Source: GWE2-40-63 sp050251815
GTDB taxonomy: Bacteria > Bacteroidota > Bacteroidia > Bacteroidales > SZUA-534
Direction of reading: 5' to 3'
DNA length: 64,000 nt
NCBI GenBank assembly: GCA_050251815.1
Contig: JBFWMB010000010.1
Span: 13,418-77,417 of the forward strand
A program made the position numbers and the translations under genes. Numbering within the stretch: the stretch's first letter is position 1; each line of letters starts with the position of its first letter. Positions 51,417 through 59,765 of this stretch are shown one piece after another. The notes below the pieces were generated by a model, which ran no database searches, was not told the origin of the DNA, and worked only from the letters and a program-made list of their open reading frames with translations.

Positions 51417-52259
51417 TTAAAAACGATCGTATTTTCCGATTCCTTTACTGTTCCAGTATTTTATTAAGAAAAATCCAAATATCATTCCTCCCAGGTGAGC
51501 AAAGTGAGCCACGTTATCTGCTTTGAATCCTGAAACGCCCATAAAGAGTTCAGCAACTCCATATATTATTACAAAATATTTAGCTTTAATAGGGATTGGT
51601 ATAAAAATTAGCATTAATTCTATATTTGGGAATAACATTCCAAATGCTAGTAATAATCCAAAAACTGCACCTGAGGCTCCTACCATTTGAGCATTTAGGT
51701 GTAAATTAAATATTCCCTGTGCCCAATCAATTGCATGGTTCAAATATTGAGGTGGATTATTACTATATAAATCAATTAGTCTGTTTAATTCATCAGTTCT
51801 GAAATTGAGATTATTATTTACAAATTTTAAAAATAGGTCTGGACTAGGTGTGTTAAGGAATGCTGTTAATTCTGCATAAATGGCGTTTAATTGAAAGTTG
51901 TTTACTAAACTTTGAATTAAAGCCGCACCAATTCCAGATACTAAATAAAATATCAGAAATCTTTTTGAACCCCATACCAACTCCAGCATTCGGCCAAACA
52001 TTACTAATGCAAACATATTGAAGAATATGTGCATAATTCCGTTTGGTGAGTTCAAGCGTGCATGCATGAACATATGTGTTATTAGTTGTATCGGTTTAAA
52101 ATACTCAGATTTGAAATTGTGAAGTGCAAAAATATTTGAAATATCAATTCCAATATTAAATAAAACGTTATCGGCTAAAAACACAAGAATATTAATAATC
52201 AACAGGTTTTTAATTACCGGGGGTAAGTTTCCAAATAAGGGTGCTCTATACGATTGCAT
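51417..52259 (-). CDS. Rhomboid family intramembrane serine protease (first of pair)
   Basis: The 280-residue protein has the catalytic Ser in GASGAVFGLLLAFG and the His in NVAHFAHLGGMIFGFFL, with the conserved HIFFNMFALVMFGRMLE near residues 77-93. A long insertion between helices (about 128-185) is unusual compared with its neighbour. The gene is visibly richer in A and T, with many ATT, AAT and TTA codons, than the flanking mutL and rhomboid genes. The substrate is unknown. It is 7 bases downstream of mutL. Confidence 0.9.
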   Translation of the reverse strand: MQSYRAPLFGNLPPVIKNLLIINILVFLADNVLFNIGIDISNIFALHNFKSEYFKPIQLITHMFMHARLNSPNGIMHIFFNMFALVMFGRMLELVWGSKRFLIFYLVSGIGAALIQSLVNNFQLNAIYAELTAFLNTPSPDLFLKFVNNNLNFRTDELNRLIDLYSNNPPQYLNHAIDWAQGIFNLHLNAQMVGASGAVFGLLLAFGMLFPNIELMLIFIPIPIKAKYFVIIYGVAELFMGVSGFKADNVAHFAHLGGMIFGFFLIKYWNSKGIGKYDRF

Positions 52260-52266
52260 TATGTTT

Positions 52267-54123
52267 CTATTTTAATTTTTTTTTAATTTCGTCCATCCCA
52301 ATAATGGTAACAATGTTTTTTCCATCGGGAGTTAAATTAGGCATTGGCGAAACAAATAATTTGTCGTTTATATGTGCCATTTCCTCCTGACTTAAAATTT
52401 TTCCGTACGGGATTGACAAAAACTTTGCCAACGAGCGAACCATGTTTTCGCGCAACGCTTCTTTAAAATCTTTCTGGTTTTCTTTCAGGTTGTCAATTAT
52501 CTGATTTACCCAATCTCCAACGTCGCTGTCGGGAAATTCGGCGGGAATGCTGTTTACAACAAAGGTGTTAGCGCTAAAGTCTTCTACCTCAAACCCCAGC
52601 CGGTTTACCTCAGAAATTACCGAACGAAAAAGTTCTGCATCCATAGTGTCCAGTTCTACTTTCTGCGGATACAACAGTTTTTGACCAAGCCCTGCCTGGG
52701 TTCCCATTTTATAAATGTATTCGTCGAATAAAATGCGTTCGTGCGCTCTTTTTTGGTCAATAACCATTAGACCTGACTTTACGGCAGTTAAAATGTACCG
52801 CCCTTTGAGCTGGAAATACCGTCGCGGTTCGCCTGGTTGATTTGATGTAAAGGTTTGTTGAACCGGGCTTTGGGGAATCTGGTTTTTAGTGTGAAACTGT
52901 TCTTTGGGTTCTGCATCAAATCCATTGTAAAGCGCCTGCCAGTCGAGTGGTGGTTTTTGGGTCGGTGCATTTCCACCTGATTGGTTAGGATTTGGTGTTT
53001 TTGAATGGCTTTGTGAATCGAAGGGATTGTAATTGGGGTTTATTTTTATTTGTGGAGGCTCAACCGGTTCACCTTTGCGCAGGTTGGGAATATCAAAGGC
53101 TTGTTCCTGATTAAAATCGATGCTGGGAACCAGGCTGTGTTTTCCCAGTCCCTCTTTTATCGTGGCTTGAACAATGGCCCATAACTCGCGTTCGTTTTCA
53201 AACTTTATTTCGGTTTTTGTTGGGTGAATGTTAATGTCGATGCTATTGGGATTGACGTCGAAATAGATAAAAAACGAAGGAAGCATTCCTTGCGGAATAA
53301 CATTTTCATAAGCCGAGAGTACCGCCTTGTAAAAATAGGGGTGCTTCATGTAGCGGTTGTTTACAAAGAAAAACTGCTCGCCGGGACTTTTTCGGGCGTG
53401 TTCGGGTTTGCCAACGTAACCTTTTATTTTAGCTATGCTGGTTTCCGATTGTATGGGAACCAGATTCTGACTGGCTGAGCGCCCCAGTACATTTATTATT
53501 CGATTGTAAATTTTTGATGCGGGAAGGTTGTAAATTTCAACATCGTTATGAATGAGTTGCATATCAATTTCAGGAAACCCCAGCGCAACATGCTGAAACT
53601 CTTCCATCAGATGTTTTAATTCGGTGCTGTTCGATTTTAAGAATTTGCGACGGGCTGGAACGTTGAAAAACAGGTTTTTTACCGAAATATTGGTGCCATT
53701 CTGACAGTTGACAGGTTTTTGTTCTTCAAAATTGGACCCTGAAATATGCAGGTAGGTTCCCAATTCAGCATCGTGTTTTTTTGTTTTTAATTCAACCGTG
53801 GCAATAGCTGAAATGGCTGCCATGGCTTCGCCACGAAAACCCATGGTGCGGATGTCGAACAAATCGTTGGCTTTCCGTATTTTTGAGGTAGCATGCCTTT
53901 CAAAACACATGCGGGCATCAGTTTCTGACATTCCGCAGCCATTATCGATTACCTGAAGCAGGGTTTTACCCGCATCTTTAACCACTACCTGAATTTTTGT
54001 GCTTCCGGCATCAATTGAATTTTCGACCAGTTCTTTTAAAACCGAAGCAGGGCGTTGAACAACTTCACCTGCAGCAATCTGGTTGGCAACGCTATCGGGT
54101 AATAACTGAATAATATCGGGCAT
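52267..54123 (-). CDS. mutL: DNA mismatch repair protein MutL
   Basis: MutL couples MutS mismatch recognition to strand removal. The 618-residue protein has the GHKL ATPase motifs at the N-terminus: QIAAGEVVQRPASVLKELVENSIDAG near 16-41, DNGCGM, RHATSKI and TMGFRGEAMAAISAI. A linker rich in Pro, Asn and Gln spans about 340-420, and the C-terminal dimerisation domain follows. The place of the endonuclease motif reads DQKRAHERILFDE, where the canonical His is Lys, and the C-terminal Cys/His metal motif is not seen, so nuclease activity is doubtful. It is the second gene of its operon. Confidence 0.95.
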   Translation of the reverse strand: MPDIIQLLPDSVANQIAAGEVVQRPASVLKELVENSIDAGSTKIQVVVKDAGKTLLQVIDNGCGMSETDARMCFERHATSKIRKANDLFDIRTMGFRGEAMAAISAIATVELKTKKHDAELGTYLHISGSNFEEQKPVNCQNGTNISVKNLFFNVPARRKFLKSNSTELKHLMEEFQHVALGFPEIDMQLIHNDVEIYNLPASKIYNRIINVLGRSASQNLVPIQSETSIAKIKGYVGKPEHARKSPGEQFFFVNNRYMKHPYFYKAVLSAYENVIPQGMLPSFFIYFDVNPNSIDINIHPTKTEIKFENERELWAIVQATIKEGLGKHSLVPSIDFNQEQAFDIPNLRKGEPVEPPQIKINPNYNPFDSQSHSKTPNPNQSGGNAPTQKPPLDWQALYNGFDAEPKEQFHTKNQIPQSPVQQTFTSNQPGEPRRYFQLKGRYILTAVKSGLMVIDQKRAHERILFDEYIYKMGTQAGLGQKLLYPQKVELDTMDAELFRSVISEVNRLGFEVEDFSANTFVVNSIPAEFPDSDVGDWVNQIIDNLKENQKDFKEALRENMVRSLAKFLSIPYGKILSQEEMAHINDKLFVSPMPNLTPDGKNIVTIIGMDEIKKKLK

Positions 54124-54135
54124 GAAAAAGAGAAG

Positions 54136-54405
54136 CTATTTGATTAGAAAAAAATAAAAGATGGCTAAAAGTATGACCAGAATAACCAACAAGCGCATGT
54201 TCGATTTTTTTTGTGTACGGCGGTTCATTTTAATGTAATGCGCCATTTCTTCTTTCGTAATGCGGCTTTTTCTTCCTTCCTTTTCGGCTTCAACCTCACG
54301 TTTGATTTGCTCATTACGCTCTTTTCTCATTTCAGCCCTTTCGTCGTAATAACGAGGAGTAAAGGTAAATCGTTTGTTTTTGGGTAAGCTAAAAAATCTT
54401 GCCAT
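54136..54405 (-). CDS. Small basic protein with C-terminal membrane helix
   Basis: From ATG 54405 the protein has 89 residues: a charged N-terminal region rich in Lys, Arg and Glu (coiled-coil-like, about 20-62) and one hydrophobic helix, LLVILVILLAIFYFFLI, at the very end. The longer frame to 54474 crosses the promoter and is rejected. I recognise no named family. It is the first gene of the mutL operon, ending 12 bases before mutL. Confidence 0.65.
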   Translation of the reverse strand: MARFFSLPKNKRFTFTPRYYDERAEMRKERNEQIKREVEAEKEGRKSRITKEEMAHYIKMNRRTQKKSNMRLLVILVILLAIFYFFLIK

Positions 54406-54428
54406 AGTTTTCCGATTGTTTAAAGCTA

Positions 54429-54436
54429 CAAAGGTA
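54429..54436 (-). promoter_or_regulatory. -7 element of the mutL operon
   Basis: On the minus strand this reads TACCTTTG, fitting TAnnTTTG, 23 bases before ATG 54405. It decides the start of the small membrane protein. Confidence 0.5.
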
Positions 54437-54674
54437 TTTTTATTTATTGAATCAGGGTAACGTAAATACACCAAATAATGAATGGTGCAATCAAAAATTA
54501 AAGGTATGAATTTTAATTTTTAATAAGTTTCCAAAGGATTAAGGCGCACTACTACAAATGTTTAAATACATACAGGCACGGGATGCTTTTATGGGACAGA
54601 ACTTATTATTGAAGGCAATTACATTTTTGAGTTCTTTTTTTTCATCAGCTATAGAAAATTTAAAAATTATGTGT

Positions 54675-54682
54675 TATGTTTG
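54675..54682 (+). promoter_or_regulatory. Upstream -7 element ahead of tRNA-Glu
   Basis: TATGTTTG fits TAnnTTTG and is followed by CACCGC, but no TTTG is properly spaced upstream. It may be a second, tandem promoter about 120 bases before the tRNA. Confidence 0.4.
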
Positions 54683-54757
54683 CACCGCAAAAAAAGGAAA
54701 CGATTTTTGTAAAGTTCTAAGGAAGGTTGAGAAAAAGTGATTTTTTTTAAAGATATT

Positions 54758-54787
54758 TTTGCAGATATAAAAAATTAATTACTTTTG
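54758..54787 (+). promoter_or_regulatory. Proximal promoter of tRNA-Glu and rpsT
   Basis: TTTG at 54758-54761 and TACTTTTG at 54780-54787 are 18 bases apart; the tRNA begins 16 bases after the -7 element. Confidence 0.65.
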
Positions 54788-54803
54788 CAGTCCGAAAACA
54801 AAC

Positions 54804-54875
54804 GCTCCGTTCGTCTAGCGGTTAGGACGCCAGGTTTTCATCCTGGTAGCAGGGGTTCGATTCCCCTACGGAGTA
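54804..54875 (+). tRNA. tRNA-Glu (anticodon TTC)
   Basis: All four arms fold. The acceptor is GCTCCGT with ACGGAGT (first pair G-U), the D arm is GTC with GAC, the anticodon stem is CCAGG with CCTGG around loop TTTTCAT, and the T arm is AGGGG with CCCCT around TTCGATT. The anticodon TTC reads Glu codons GAA and GAG. Base 54875 (A) is the discriminator; CCA is not encoded. rpsT starts 28 bases later. Confidence 0.95.
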
Positions 54876-54903
54876 CTATAAATTTATTTTACACAATAAT
54901 AAA

Positions 54904-55155
54904 ATGGCAAATCATCAATCAGCTAAGAAAAGGATACGTCAGAACGAAGAGCGCAGGTTGCACAATAAATATTATGCTAAAACTGCCAGGAATGCCGTAA
55001 GAATGTTGCGTGCTACTACTGAAAAAGCTGAAGCTGAAGCGTTATTCCCAAAAGTAGCTTCAATGCTTGATAAATTGGCTAAAACCAATGTTATTCATAA
55101 GAATAAAGCTGCCAATTTAAAGTCAGGTTTAGCAAACCATGTGAGCGGTCTGTAA
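54904..55155 (+). CDS. rpsT: 30S ribosomal protein S20
   Basis: S20 binds 16S rRNA early in assembly of the small subunit. The 83-residue, Lys- and Arg-rich protein begins MANHQSAKKRIRQNEERR, as S20 does, and ends with KNKAANLKSGLANHVSGL, the conserved C-terminal pattern (HKNKAARxKSxL). The gene lies 28 bases after tRNA-Glu and has no promoter of its own that I can see, so the two are probably cotranscribed and the tRNA is released by processing. A strong terminator follows. Confidence 0.95.
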   Translation: MANHQSAKKRIRQNEERRLHNKYYAKTARNAVRMLRATTEKAEAEALFPKVASMLDKLAKTNVIHKNKAANLKSGLANHVSGL

Positions 55156-55172
55156 TCAATTATTACTATATT

Positions 55173-55206
55173 AAAAAGCCTCAAGCGCTGCTTGGGGCTT
55201 TTTTTG
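55173..55206 (+). terminator. Terminator after rpsT
   Basis: AAAAAGCCTCAAGC and GCTTGGGGCTTTTTTT form a stem with a three-base loop and a T run. The A run on the other side lets it also serve the minus-strand heptose operon ending at 55224. Confidence 0.8.
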
Positions 55207-55223
55207 TTATACCGTTTTTAAAT

Positions 55224-55922
55224 TTAGATTTGATTCGGTAATTCCTGTTGCGCTTTTTTATAGTCATCGGGAATTCCTATATCGATAAAGTAGCCTTCAC
55301 TAATTAAGGCTTGCATGTTCCAATGCTGTGTTTCTTTTTCAAGTATTTCTTTTTCGAATGAAAACTTTACGGGTAGGTTTAATGATTCAAAGCTTTGTTT
55401 TTCGATTACATAAACACCACCATTAATAAAGCCTTCGTCTATTGGTTTTTTTTCGTTGAATTTTATGATTTGCGAATCGCGGATTTCAACGGTTCCATAC
55501 CTGTCGAATTGGTGCATGGGCTTTAAAGCCAGTGTAAGCTGAGCCTTTGACTTTTGGTGGTGGTGAAATAATTGTTGTAAATCAACTTTAAAAAAGGTGT
55601 CGCCATTAAGCAGAAAAACGGTGTTGCTTTTTGTGTATTTTAATGCATTTGCAATTGCTCCTCCTGTGCCCAGTGGTTCGTTCTCTATGGCATATTCAAT
55701 CTCCATTCCCTGGTAATTGTTTCTGAAATAGGATGAAATGCTTTCGTGCTTATGACCAACAGCTAATACAATTCTATTTATAGGGAACTTTTTAAGGTAT
55801 TTGATTAAATATGCTAAAAACGGCAAGTTACCAATGGGAGCCATGGGTTTTGGAACATCATTTACTGCTTCTTTTAAGCGGGTTCCTAAACCGCCGGCTA
55901 AAATTATTACTTCAGGGGTCAT
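55224..55922 (-). CDS. hddC: Nucleotidyltransferase, probable D-glycero-alpha-D-manno-heptose-1-phosphate guanylyltransferase
   Basis: A 232-residue sugar nucleotidyltransferase. The N-terminus has ILAGGLGTRLKEAVNDVPKP, the phosphate- and metal-binding signature, and LLNGDTFFKVDL near residue 105 holds the catalytic Asp. The sequence alone fits several sugar nucleotidyltransferases, but its gene overlaps gmhA by 4 bases and hddA is next to that, which points to HddC, the last enzyme of GDP-D-glycero-alpha-D-manno-heptose synthesis. GmhB, the phosphatase, is not in the window. Confidence 0.8.
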   Translation of the reverse strand: MTPEVIILAGGLGTRLKEAVNDVPKPMAPIGNLPFLAYLIKYLKKFPINRIVLAVGHKHESISSYFRNNYQGMEIEYAIENEPLGTGGAIANALKYTKSNTVFLLNGDTFFKVDLQQLFHHHQKSKAQLTLALKPMHQFDRYGTVEIRDSQIIKFNEKKPIDEGFINGGVYVIEKQSFESLNLPVKFSFEKEILEKETQHWNMQALISEGYFIDIGIPDDYKKAQQELPNQI

Positions 55923-56503
55923 TTTTTTCCAAATAAACCTTCTTCTACTATTTCACAAAAAATATGTCCCAGCATGATGTGCGATTCCTGAATTCGCGGA
56001 GTATCAAGCGAAGGAACATTTAAAAGATAGTCGGAAAGTTCACATAGTTTTCCGCCCATGGCACCGGTCATTCCAACAGTAATCATTTTTTTTTCGCGGG
56101 CAACTTTGAGTGCTCTTACAATGTTTTCGCTGTTGCCTGATGTGGAAAAACCAATAATTACATCGCCGGGTTTGCCCACGCCATTCACATAACGCGAATA
56201 AATGTCGTTGTAGGAGTAGTCGTTGGCCACAGCAGTAACATACGATGAGTTTACATGCAGCGCCTCGGCCTCGAGCGGTGGACGATCGAAGTAAAAACGA
56301 CCCGATAATTCGGCAGCTAAATGCTGTGCGTCGGCTGCACTTCCTCCATTGCCACAAAAAAGTACTTTACCTCCGTTTTGGTAACAGGCAATAATTGCCC
56401 GGGCTATTTTTTCGACGGTTTCCATCAAGGTGCCATCGTTAATAATCTGTTGTTTGGTAGCTATGGAGCTTTCTATAATCTGTTGAACATCTATCTTTTT
56501 CAT
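55919..56503 (-). CDS. gmhA: Sedoheptulose-7-phosphate isomerase
   Basis: GmhA converts sedoheptulose 7-phosphate to D-glycero-D-manno-heptose 7-phosphate. The 194-residue protein is a SIS-fold isomerase with LFCGNGGSAADAQHLAAELSG near 49-69, then PGDVIIGFSTSGNSENIVRA near 111-130, and a C-terminal QESHIMLGHIFCEIVEE segment that carries the catalytic His and Glu expected in GmhA. It is the first gene of a two-gene unit with hddC and has its own promoter. Confidence 0.92.
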   Translation of the reverse strand: MKKIDVQQIIESSIATKQQIINDGTLMETVEKIARAIIACYQNGGKVLFCGNGGSAADAQHLAAELSGRFYFDRPPLEAEALHVNSSYVTAVANDYSYNDIYSRYVNGVGKPGDVIIGFSTSGNSENIVRALKVAREKKMITVGMTGAMGGKLCELSDYLLNVPSLDTPRIQESHIMLGHIFCEIVEEGLFGKK

Positions 56504-56523
56504 GTTTGCTTTTCATTTTGCTG

Positions 56524-56559
56524 CAAAAATACAGTTTTATTTTTGGCAAACCTTGCAAA
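56524..56559 (-). promoter_or_regulatory. Promoter of gmhA-hddC unit
   Basis: On the minus strand TATTTTTG (56524-56531) fits TAnnTTTG, 20 bases before the start; a TTTG at 56556-56559 lies 24 bases upstream, a little far. Confidence 0.45.
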
Positions 56560-56579
56560 TAAAACTGTTTGTAAGCTGC

Positions 56580-57605
56580 TTAATCGATGGTCCAGGTTTG
56601 CAGTCCGTTGGTTACAAATTCGTAACGTTTTACCTGTCCGCCATTTTCTTCGAGCATTTTTATTACCCGATGCCGCGAATTTCCGGGACAGTAAAAAAAC
56701 ATGAAACCGCCACCTCCGGCTCCTGATATTTTTCCACCGGTGGCTCCGGCCGCAAGAACCTTGCGGTACAATTCATCAATTTCAGGATTGGTAATGTTAT
56801 CGGCCATTTGTTTTTTTTGTTGCCAGCCAAAATCAAGAATTTCGCCAATTTGATGTAGTTCTCCTTTTAGCAGTGCCTCTTTCATGGTTGAAGCCTGTTG
56901 TTTTATTTTTTGCATGGCCTCAATGGAACTTTCTTTTTTTTGAGTAACGTTTTGTCTTTGTGCATCAATAATTTGTGCCGATATGCGGCTGGTTCCGGTG
57001 TAATAAAGTACCAGATTATAAGCCAGTTCGTTAAGTATTTTTGGTTTAATCCGCAGGGGATTTACTATGACTTTGTCATTATCATAAAATTCCATAAAGT
57101 TTACGCCACCAAAGGTTGCCGCGTATTGGTCTTGCTTTCCGCCAGCCATATCCAGATCGATGCGTTCAATCTCGTAAGCCAGATGCGCCAAATCGTACTC
57201 GCCCAGTGGCAGGTTTAACCATTCGGCAAATGCACCCAAAATAGCTGTAACTAAAGTTGATGAAGTTCCAAGTCCCGAACCTGGAGGCGCATCAACATAA
57301 GTTGTTAACGTGAAGGCCAGGGGTTTTTTTGAATAATCGCGTACCACACGGTTGTAAATTCCTTTAGGTAAGTCGAGCTGACCATTAATTTCAAGCTGGT
57401 ATTCACTGTTCAATTCGTAATATTCGCCTTTATCAACGGCATTGAGCACAATCTTATTATCATTGCGGGGTTCAATGGTGGCATAGGCATACATGTTTAT
57501 GGTGGCATTTAAAATGGCGCCGCCATATAAATCACTAAAAGGTGATACATCGGAGCCGCCGCCGGCTAATCCCAAACGGAGTGGGGCTTTACTTCTGATT
57601 AGCAT
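56580..57605 (-). CDS. hddA: D-glycero-alpha-D-manno-heptose 7-phosphate kinase
   Basis: The 341-residue GHMP-family kinase starts RSKAPLRLGLAGGGSDVSPF, has the ATP-binding PGSGLGTSSTLV near residues 92-103, and ends with KISGAGGGGFMFFYC. This length and the N-terminal AGGGSD motif are typical of HddA, which phosphorylates C1 of heptose 7-phosphate to give the 1,7-bisphosphate. Nearby gmhA and hddC support the assignment over other sugar kinases. Its start overlaps the end of a glycosyltransferase gene by 17 bases. Confidence 0.88.
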   Translation of the reverse strand: MLIRSKAPLRLGLAGGGSDVSPFSDLYGGAILNATINMYAYATIEPRNDNKIVLNAVDKGEYYELNSEYQLEINGQLDLPKGIYNRVVRDYSKKPLAFTLTTYVDAPPGSGLGTSSTLVTAILGAFAEWLNLPLGEYDLAHLAYEIERIDLDMAGGKQDQYAATFGGVNFMEFYDNDKVIVNPLRIKPKILNELAYNLVLYYTGTSRISAQIIDAQRQNVTQKKESSIEAMQKIKQQASTMKEALLKGELHQIGEILDFGWQQKKQMADNITNPEIDELYRKVLAAGATGGKISGAGGGGFMFFYCPGNSRHRVIKMLEENGGQVKRYEFVTNGLQTWTID

Positions 57606-58749
57606 GGGTTTCAGTTAATTGTTTGTAAAGTTGCTGAATGGTTGATGTCATGGTGTTCCAGGCATACTTTTTCTTTTCTTCTAAAATATTCTCATGAAAG
57701 CTAGTTGCTTTTTTGTTTTCAAAAAAATCGACCAGTTTATCGGCAATGGCTTTGGGATTCGGTTCTACCACGTAGCCCACTTTTTCGTCGGGAATAATCT
57801 CGGCCAGACCGCCGACATTGGTTACCAGCATGGGTTTTTCAAAATGATAGCCAATTTGGGTTACTCCGCTTTGTGTAGCAGTTTTGTATGGTTGTGCAAT
57901 TATATCAGCTGCTCCAAAATAATTCCCTACTTCAGGATCTGGAATAAAACGGTTGTGGAGTTCAATGTGTTCCTGAAGCTTGTGTTTGCTGATTTGTTGG
58001 GTGTATTTTTCCTCGTCGGAATAAAATTCGCCGGCAATAATAAGTTTTACTTTAAATTGGCGAAAGCGTTCATCGGCAAAAGCCTCGATAAGCAAGTCCA
58101 ATCCTTTGTAATCGCGTATTAAGCCAAAAAATAAAATATATTGATACTTGGGATCAAGGTTCAGGTTTTGCAAAGCTTTTGGGCGTTCTACTTTTGGACC
58201 AAAGTTGTCGTACAAAGGGTGCGGACAAAATGCCCGTGGTTTTGTTGTGTCGAAATGGTCTAAATCACCCAGCACACTTTTCGACATGGCTACAAAGGCA
58301 TCCACATTTTTCGAAAAATAACTTGAAAACAACTTGTCACCGGGGCGTTTTTCGTGAGGAATAATGTTGTCGAGAATCGAAATAACTTTGGTGTGTCCGT
58401 TTTTTTTTGCAATGCGTGCAATGGTTCCAAAACAGGGAGCCATAAAAGGCAGCCAGTATTTAATAATTAATAAATCGGGTTTTTGTTTTCTTATTTTTCT
58501 TCCAACTTTTATCCAATTCAATGGATTAATTGAATTTACCGACTGTTCAATTGCAAGGTTTTTTGGAGCTTCCCAATCGGCAAACTGAGTTTTGCCCGGA
58601 AACAAAAAGCCCGGATACTGGAGCGTAAATGTTTCTATTTTTGTGCTTGCTCCTTCGTCCTGAAAAGCGTTTGCCAGTCGTTCGTTATAAACAGCAAGCC
58701 CGCCCCGGTAAGGATAGGCCGTTCCCAGTATGCATATTTTTTGTGCCAA
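57589..58749 (-). CDS. Family 4 (group 1) glycosyltransferase
   Basis: A 386-residue GT-B enzyme. It begins AQKICILGTAYPYRGGLAVYNERLA, with the acceptor-side glycine turn. The donor domain has ILFFGLIRDYKGLDLLIEAF near 210-229, then QPYKTATQSGVTQIGYHFEKPM near 293-314 and LAEIIPDEKVG. It overlaps hddA by 17 bases, so it is likely coupled to heptose supply and could transfer heptose; that is inference from position. Confidence 0.8.
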   Translation of the reverse strand: MAQKICILGTAYPYRGGLAVYNERLANAFQDEGASTKIETFTLQYPGFLFPGKTQFADWEAPKNLAIEQSVNSINPLNWIKVGRKIRKQKPDLLIIKYWLPFMAPCFGTIARIAKKNGHTKVISILDNIIPHEKRPGDKLFSSYFSKNVDAFVAMSKSVLGDLDHFDTTKPRAFCPHPLYDNFGPKVERPKALQNLNLDPKYQYILFFGLIRDYKGLDLLIEAFADERFRQFKVKLIIAGEFYSDEEKYTQQISKHKLQEHIELHNRFIPDPEVGNYFGAADIIAQPYKTATQSGVTQIGYHFEKPMLVTNVGGLAEIIPDEKVGYVVEPNPKAIADKLVDFFENKKATSFHENILEEKKKYAWNTMTSTIQQLYKQLTETHANQK

Positions 58750-58853
58750 GATGCTTATCTTTTAGAATATGCGTAAAAGTATAAATTTATAAGGAAACTT
58801 CCTTGTGTTAATTGCCACGAGGCGAATTACGAAAACAATAGTTTAGGTGTTGG

Positions 58854-59765
58854 TTACGACTTAATAATGAAGTCAAGAATTTCAGTGGTTTGGCTGGGAT
58901 GAAACCAATGGATGTTTACGTCGCGGTTCCACCAGGTAATTTGTCGTTTGGCATAGCGGCGCGAGTTGCGTTTAATCAAGCGGATGGCTTCTTCCAGATC
59001 ATAAGCTCCGTCAAAATGCCCAAAAAGTTCTTTATAACCCACGGTATTTAGCGCGTTTAACTTTTTGTAAGGATAAAATTTACGTGCCTCTTCAACCAAA
59101 CCAGTCCGTATCATTTCATCAACACGCTGATCGATGCGTTGGTAGAGTTCGGTGCGTTCCATTTTTAAGCCGATTTGAATAATTTTGAAGGGGCGGGGTT
59201 TTACCTGTTCGGTTCTAAAAACAGAGTAAGCTTTGCCGGTCATGTAATAAACCTCAAGTGCTTTTAGTACCCGCTTGCTGTTTTTCAAATCGACCTGATT
59301 GTAATAATCCGGATCAATTTTAAGCAATTCGTTTTGTAAGGCTTCCAATCCTTCCGTTTGTAGGCGCTTAATTAAATTCTCTCGAAGATTGGGGTCGATG
59401 GTTGGTAAGTCGTCAATTCCTTTTACCAAAGCATCGAGGTAAAGCCCTGAACCTCCGGTTAGAACAGCATATTCCGTGTGTTGAAATATGTTATTTAGTA
59501 CCTGAAGTGCTTCGGTTTCGAATTTGCTGGCATTGTAGTAATCGTGAATGGTAAGATTTCCGATAAAATGGTGTTGAACAGTCGCCAATTGTATGGGTTC
59601 AGGTACGGCGGTTCCAATTTTCAGTTCGCGATACATTTGGCGACTGTCGCACGATACAATTTCGGTCTGTAATGCCTGGGCAATTTCGATACTCAGCTTT
59701 GTTTTCCCAATACCTGTGGGTCCCAAAATAACTATTAAAGTATTCGAGCGGTCATTAATAGTCAT
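58854..59765 (-). CDS. miaA: tRNA dimethylallyltransferase
   Basis: MiaA adds a dimethylallyl group to A37 of tRNAs that read codons beginning with U. The 303-residue protein has the P-loop VILGPTGIGKTKLSIEIA, then SCDSRQMYREL near residue 39-49 for substrate recognition, and AVLTGGSGLYLDALVKG near 97-113. The C-terminal RYAKRQITWWNRD matches the family end (RYAKRQxTWFR). It overlaps the upstream pRiA4b-like gene by 11 bases. Confidence 0.95.
   Translation of the reverse strand: MTINDRSNTLIVILGPTGIGKTKLSIEIAQALQTEIVSCDSRQMYRELKIGTAVPEPIQLATVQHHFIGNLTIHDYYNASKFETEALQVLNNIFQHTEYAVLTGGSGLYLDALVKGIDDLPTIDPNLRENLIKRLQTEGLEALQNELLKIDPDYYNQVDLKNSKRVLKALEVYYMTGKAYSVFRTEQVKPRPFKIIQIGLKMERTELYQRIDQRVDEMIRTGLVEEARKFYPYKKLNALNTVGYKELFGHFDGAYDLEEAIRLIKRNSRRYAKRQITWWNRDVNIHWFHPSQTTEILDFIIKS

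Larger units (their letters stand above)
54406..54803. other. Intergenic region with divergent promoters
   Basis: These 398 AT-rich bases hold a minus-strand promoter for the small protein-mutL operon and two plus-strand promoters ahead of tRNA-Glu. A 60-codon frame at 54558-54740 has no recognisable domain and ends inside promoter DNA; I see no gene here. Confidence 0.6.

Noticed and set aside
54558..54740. Short gene ahead of tRNA-Glu
   Set aside because: The 60-codon frame contains a promoter-like TATGTTTG, has no recognisable domain and no good ribosome-binding context.
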